Assembly (NCBI GenBank): GCA_023409795.1
Contig: JAEYQX010000259.1
Span: forward strand, 1-16,901
Length of the DNA: 16,901 nucleotides
Origin: Pseudomonadota bacterium
GTDB lineage: Bacteria > Pseudomonadota > Alphaproteobacteria > Caulobacterales > Caulobacteraceae
Reading direction: 5' to 3'
Shown here: positions 14,574 to 16,901 of the stretch, in pieces
Numbering within the stretch: position 1 is the first letter of the stretch
How the letters are laid out: every line of letters begins with the position of its first letter
Made by a program: the position numbers and the translations under genes
The notes under the pieces: model-generated
The model's database searches: none
What the model was told of the DNA's origin: nothing
The model's input: the letters and a program-made list of their open reading frames with translations, nothing else

Positions 14574-15991
14574 GCCGTCTGATTGTCGTCTCCAACCGCG
14601 TCTCTGCCCCGCGTGATCCGGCAGCGGGCTCGGCCGGGGGACTGGCCATGGCCCTGTCGGCGGCGCTGCGGAAGTATGAGGGCCTGTGGTTCGGATGGTC
14701 CGGAGAGACGGTCGAGACCTTTACCGGCGAACTCCAGATCGAGGATCGGGCCGGCGTGACCGTGGCCCTGGTCGACCTGGAGCCACAGGATGTCGACGAA
14801 TACTATAATGGCTATGCCAACAAGACCCTGTGGCCCCTGTTCCACCACCGGATCGACCTGACGGCCTATGAGCGCTCGTTCGGCGAGGGCTATGAGCGGA
14901 CCAATCGCCGCTTTGCCGAGGTCCTGGCCCCCCTGATCGAGCCGGACGATATCATCTGGATCCACGACTATCACATGATCCCGATGGCCCGGGACCTGCG
15001 GCGGCTGGGGATCAGGAACCGCATCGGCTTCTTCCTGCATACGCCCTGGCCCGCGCGGCAGCTGCTGGTGACCCTGCCGCATCACCGGCGGCTGGTGGAA
15101 TCCATGTTCGACTATGACCTGATCGGCTTCCACACCGAGGAATGGCTGGGCCTGTTCGAGCGCTACGTCGAGGTCGAGGCCAATGGCACGGTTCACGGCG
15201 ACGGCATGATCGAGGCCTTCGGGCGGCGGGTAAAGGACGGCGTCTTTCCCATCGGCATTGATGTCGATGGCTTCCTTGAGGCCCGGGATTCGCCGGCGGG
15301 CTCGCGCACCTATGACCGGATGGCGGCCTCGGCGGCCTTTCGCACCATGATCGTGGGCGTCGACCGGCTCGATTATTCCAAGGGGCTGGAGCAGCGGATG
15401 CTCGGCTATGAGCAGTTCCTGCAGGACAATCCCGACCGGCGCGGCGAGGTCTTTCTTCTGCAGGTGACGCCGATCTCGCGCGATGACGTCGACACCTACC
15501 AGGACATTCGGGCCCGGCTTGATGCCCTGGCCGGCCGCGTCAATGGGGCCTATGCCGACATGGACTGGCAGCCGGTGCGCTACCTGAACCGGACCTTCCG
15601 CCGCGACCAGCTGGCCGGCATCTATCGCGCCAGCCGCGTGGGCCTGGTCACGCCCCTGAGAGACGGCATGAACCTGGTCGCCAAGGAATGGGTGGCGGCC
15701 CAGAACCCGACCGATCCCGGGGTGCTGATCTTGTCCCGCTTTGCCGGGGCCGCCGAGCAGATGACCTCGGCCCTGCTGGTCAATCCGTTCAGCCGCGAAG
15801 AACTGTCTGATGCCATCAAGCGGGCCCTGGACATGCCCCATGACGAGCGTCTCAACCGCTGGCGCGACCTGATGGCGGTGGTGCGCAAGACCGATGTCAG
15901 CCTGTGGCGCGATGCCTTCGTCAAGGCGCTGAGGCAGGCGGGGCAGGGGGCTGGCGCAGGCGACCTGGCCTCGGCCGGCCAGACGGCCTGA
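14570..15991 (+). CDS. otsA: Trehalose-6-phosphate synthase (GT20)
   Basis: OtsA joins UDP-glucose (or another NDP-glucose) and glucose 6-phosphate to make trehalose 6-phosphate. The protein has 473 residues and the expected active-site set: SNR at 8-10, the GGL loop (23-25), EYYNGYANKTLWP (Y79, W88), HDYHMIPMARDLR (D133), FFLHTPWP (H157), GFHTEEW, VDRLDYSKGL (R266, K271) and LRDGMNLVAKEWVAAQ (D365, E373). I start at ATG 14570, which overlaps the GH15 TGA as ATGA and gives the standard MSRLIVVSNRVS N-terminus; the frame is open upstream inside GH15, but that part is not OtsA. The tail after about 458 is Gly/Ala-rich and variable. Together with otsB it forms a complete OtsAB pathway. Confidence 0.96.
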   Translation: MSRLIVVSNRVSAPRDPAAGSAGGLAMALSAALRKYEGLWFGWSGETVETFTGELQIEDRAGVTVALVDLEPQDVDEYYNGYANKTLWPLFHHRIDLTAYERSFGEGYERTNRRFAEVLAPLIEPDDIIWIHDYHMIPMARDLRRLGIRNRIGFFLHTPWPARQLLVTLPHHRRLVESMFDYDLIGFHTEEWLGLFERYVEVEANGTVHGDGMIEAFGRRVKDGVFPIGIDVDGFLEARDSPAGSRTYDRMAASAAFRTMIVGVDRLDYSKGLEQRMLGYEQFLQDNPDRRGEVFLLQVTPISRDDVDTYQDIRARLDALAGRVNGAYADMDWQPVRYLNRTFRRDQLAGIYRASRVGLVTPLRDGMNLVAKEWVAAQNPTDPGVLILSRFAGAAEQMTSALLVNPFSREELSDAIKRALDMPHDERLNRWRDLMAVVRKTDVSLWRDAFVKALRQAGQGAGAGDLASAGQTA

Positions 15992-16061
15992 CACCCTGCC
16001 CTGAATGTGCCCAAACATGTTGAAACGGCGCCACAGTCGTCACATTAGGTCATAAGGTTTG

Positions 16062-16086
16062 GGAACCGGCTGGTTTCGGTGCCGTT
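16062..16086 (+). promoter_or_regulatory. EcfG/SigT-type general stress promoter
   Basis: GGAAC (16062-16066) and CGTT (16083-16086) are separated by exactly 16 bases. This matches the consensus of alphaproteobacterial general-stress sigma factors (EcfG, called SigT in Caulobacter): GGAAC, 16-17 bases, CGTT. Transcription would begin near 16093, giving a leader of nearly 60 bases before the OmpA-like ATG at 16151. The match is exact in both boxes and in an intergenic region, but it has not been tested. Confidence 0.55.
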
Positions 16087-16103
16087 GGGTTGGCGAGTGT
16101 CGT

Positions 16104-16116
16104 CGCGGTCACCGCG
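16104..16116. repeat. 13-bp palindrome in the OmpA-like gene leader
   Basis: CGCGGTCACCGCG has 6-base arms around one central base. It lies about 18 bases past the CGTT box of the predicted stress promoter, so in the early leader of the transcript. It might be a protein-binding site; as an RNA hairpin only CGCG/CGCG with a 5-base loop would form. Short GC palindromes are common by chance here. Confidence 0.25.
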
Positions 16117-16150
16117 GGGATATCGGTTCAACTAAGAGTGTGAGGACACC

Positions 16151-16901
16151 ATGAAGCTCAAACTTCTGGCCAGTGTCGCCGCTGCCGGGCTGTTCGCAGC
16201 CGGTGCAGCATCGGCAGAGCCGGATGGTTGGTACGGCGCGATTGACGCGGGTTACCATATCATCGACGACATCAACACCGAATCGTCCACCACCGGCCAC
16301 AACTGGAACTGGGAAGTGAACGATGGCTGGGCCGCCTTTGCCCGCCTGGGTTACCGCTTCAACCCCAACTGGCGCGCCGAACTGGAAGGTGGCTATCGCT
16401 CGGGCGACATCGGCCGCGTCCGCGCCGTCTCGGGTGAACAGGGCCTCTGCAACCTGACCCCGGCTACCGGCCCGTGTCACTCGCCGGAAGGTGACATCAC
16501 CTCGACCACCCTGATGGCCAACGTCATCTATGACTTCGGCACTCCGGACTGGACCATCCGTCCGTTCGTCGGCCTGGGCGTTGGTGTGAACCGCGTCAAC
16601 ACCGACACTGTCGGTCGTCTGCGCCAGACCCCGGCGGTCAGCTTCACCGCTGACGACTCGTCGACCAAGTTCGCCGCTCAGGCCCTGGCCGGTCTGGCTT
16701 GGCGCGTCAGCGACCGTGCCAACATCGACCTGACCTACCGCTACCTGACGGGCGATGCCTCGTTCGAGACCGCTGTCTCGGGTCCGGACAGCATCCCGTT
16801 CGGCGAGCTGTCGGGCGACTATGACCAGTCGCACACCGTGACCCTGGGTCTGCGCTATGCCTTCGGCGCCGAGCCGGCCCCGCCGCCGCCCCCGCCGCCG
16901 C
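16151..16901 (+). CDS. OmpA-like outer membrane beta-barrel protein (3' truncated)
   Basis: The frame runs from ATG 16151 to the window end without a stop (250 codons). The ribosome binding site GAGGA lies four bases upstream. Residues 1-22 form a signal peptide (MKLKLLASVAAAGLFAAGAASA). The mature part starts EPDGWYGAIDAGYHIIDD and has alternating aromatic/Gly strands of an eight-stranded barrel: AAFARLGYRFNPNWRAELEGGYR, TTLMANVIYDF, IRPFVGLGVGVNRV and HTVTLGLRYAFG at the end. AEPAPPPPPPPP follows, the Pro-rich linker that normally leads to a C-terminal peptidoglycan-binding OmpA domain, here outside the window. A C-L-C-type pair of cysteines sits in an extracellular loop (EQGLCNLTPATGPCHSP). 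It would tie the outer membrane to the cell wall. Codons such as CGT and GGT appear more often than in neighbours, fitting high expression. Confidence 0.9.
   Translation, partial: MKLKLLASVAAAGLFAAGAASAEPDGWYGAIDAGYHIIDDINTESSTTGHNWNWEVNDGWAAFARLGYRFNPNWRAELEGGYRSGDIGRVRAVSGEQGLCNLTPATGPCHSPEGDITSTTLMANVIYDFGTPDWTIRPFVGLGVGVNRVNTDTVGRLRQTPAVSFTADDSSTKFAAQALAGLAWRVSDRANIDLTYRYLTGDASFETAVSGPDSIPFGELSGDYDQSHTVTLGLRYAFGAEPAPPPPPPP

Noticed and set aside
15965..15982. CTGGCC/GGCCAG hairpin near the end of otsA as a terminator
   Set aside because: It lies inside the coding sequence and has no following T-run.
16109..16834. Minus-strand open frame opposite the OmpA-like gene
   Set aside because: The plus strand encodes a signal peptide, barrel strands and a Pro-rich linker; the minus-strand product has no such support.

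Overview
The window (16.9 kb, GC roughly two thirds by eye) looks like a chromosomal segment of an alphaproteobacterium in Caulobacterales, most likely Caulobacteraceae and possibly Brevundimonas. This rests on the rpmH-rnpA-yidC-engB core block, the protein sequence style, an OmpA-type porin with an AEPAPPPPP linker, a GANTC site in a core promoter, and an EcfG-type promoter. I see no tRNA, rRNA, CRISPR array, insertion sequence, phage gene or integration site. It is ordinary, tightly packed chromosome: 18 protein genes, two of them cut by the window ends, and no gene-free stretch longer than about 185 bases.

Layout. (1) 1-275, +: C-terminal end of a Gfo/Idh/MocA oxidoreductase. (2) 261-2989, -: a TVP38/TMEM64 (VTT) membrane protein, a membrane histidine kinase overlapping it by ATGA, then a small secreted coiled-coil protein behind a leader hairpin. 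(3) 3081-6240, +: rpmH, rnpA, yidC and engB behind a clear sigma70-type promoter. They cover ribosomal protein L34, the RNase P protein, the inner-membrane insertase and a ribosome-assembly GTPase; yidD is absent from its usual place. (4) 6295-7869, +: a DUF3617 lipoprotein and a YhbW-like flavin-dependent oxidoreductase. (5) 7866-11843, -: kpsF, a GT4-type glycosyltransferase, a Wza/KpsD-type outer-membrane export lipoprotein and an unrecognised 177-residue protein. These four are tightly coupled and look like a piece of a surface-polysaccharide locus. (6) 12028-15991, +: otsB, a GH15 hydrolase and otsA, each overlapping the next by ATGA; this is trehalose synthesis with a glycoside hydrolase built into the operon. 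(7) 16151-end, +: the start of an OmpA-like outer-membrane protein, preceded by GGAAC-N16-CGTT, the general-stress (EcfG/SigT) promoter pattern.

I do not see a clearly novel multi-gene system. The best leads are the EcfG-type site before the OmpA-like gene, the GH15 enzyme inside otsBA, the unknown protein coupled to the export lipoprotein, the VTT/orphan-kinase pair, and leader structures in front of rpmH and the small secreted protein. All functions are read from sequence motifs and remembered family features; no search was run.
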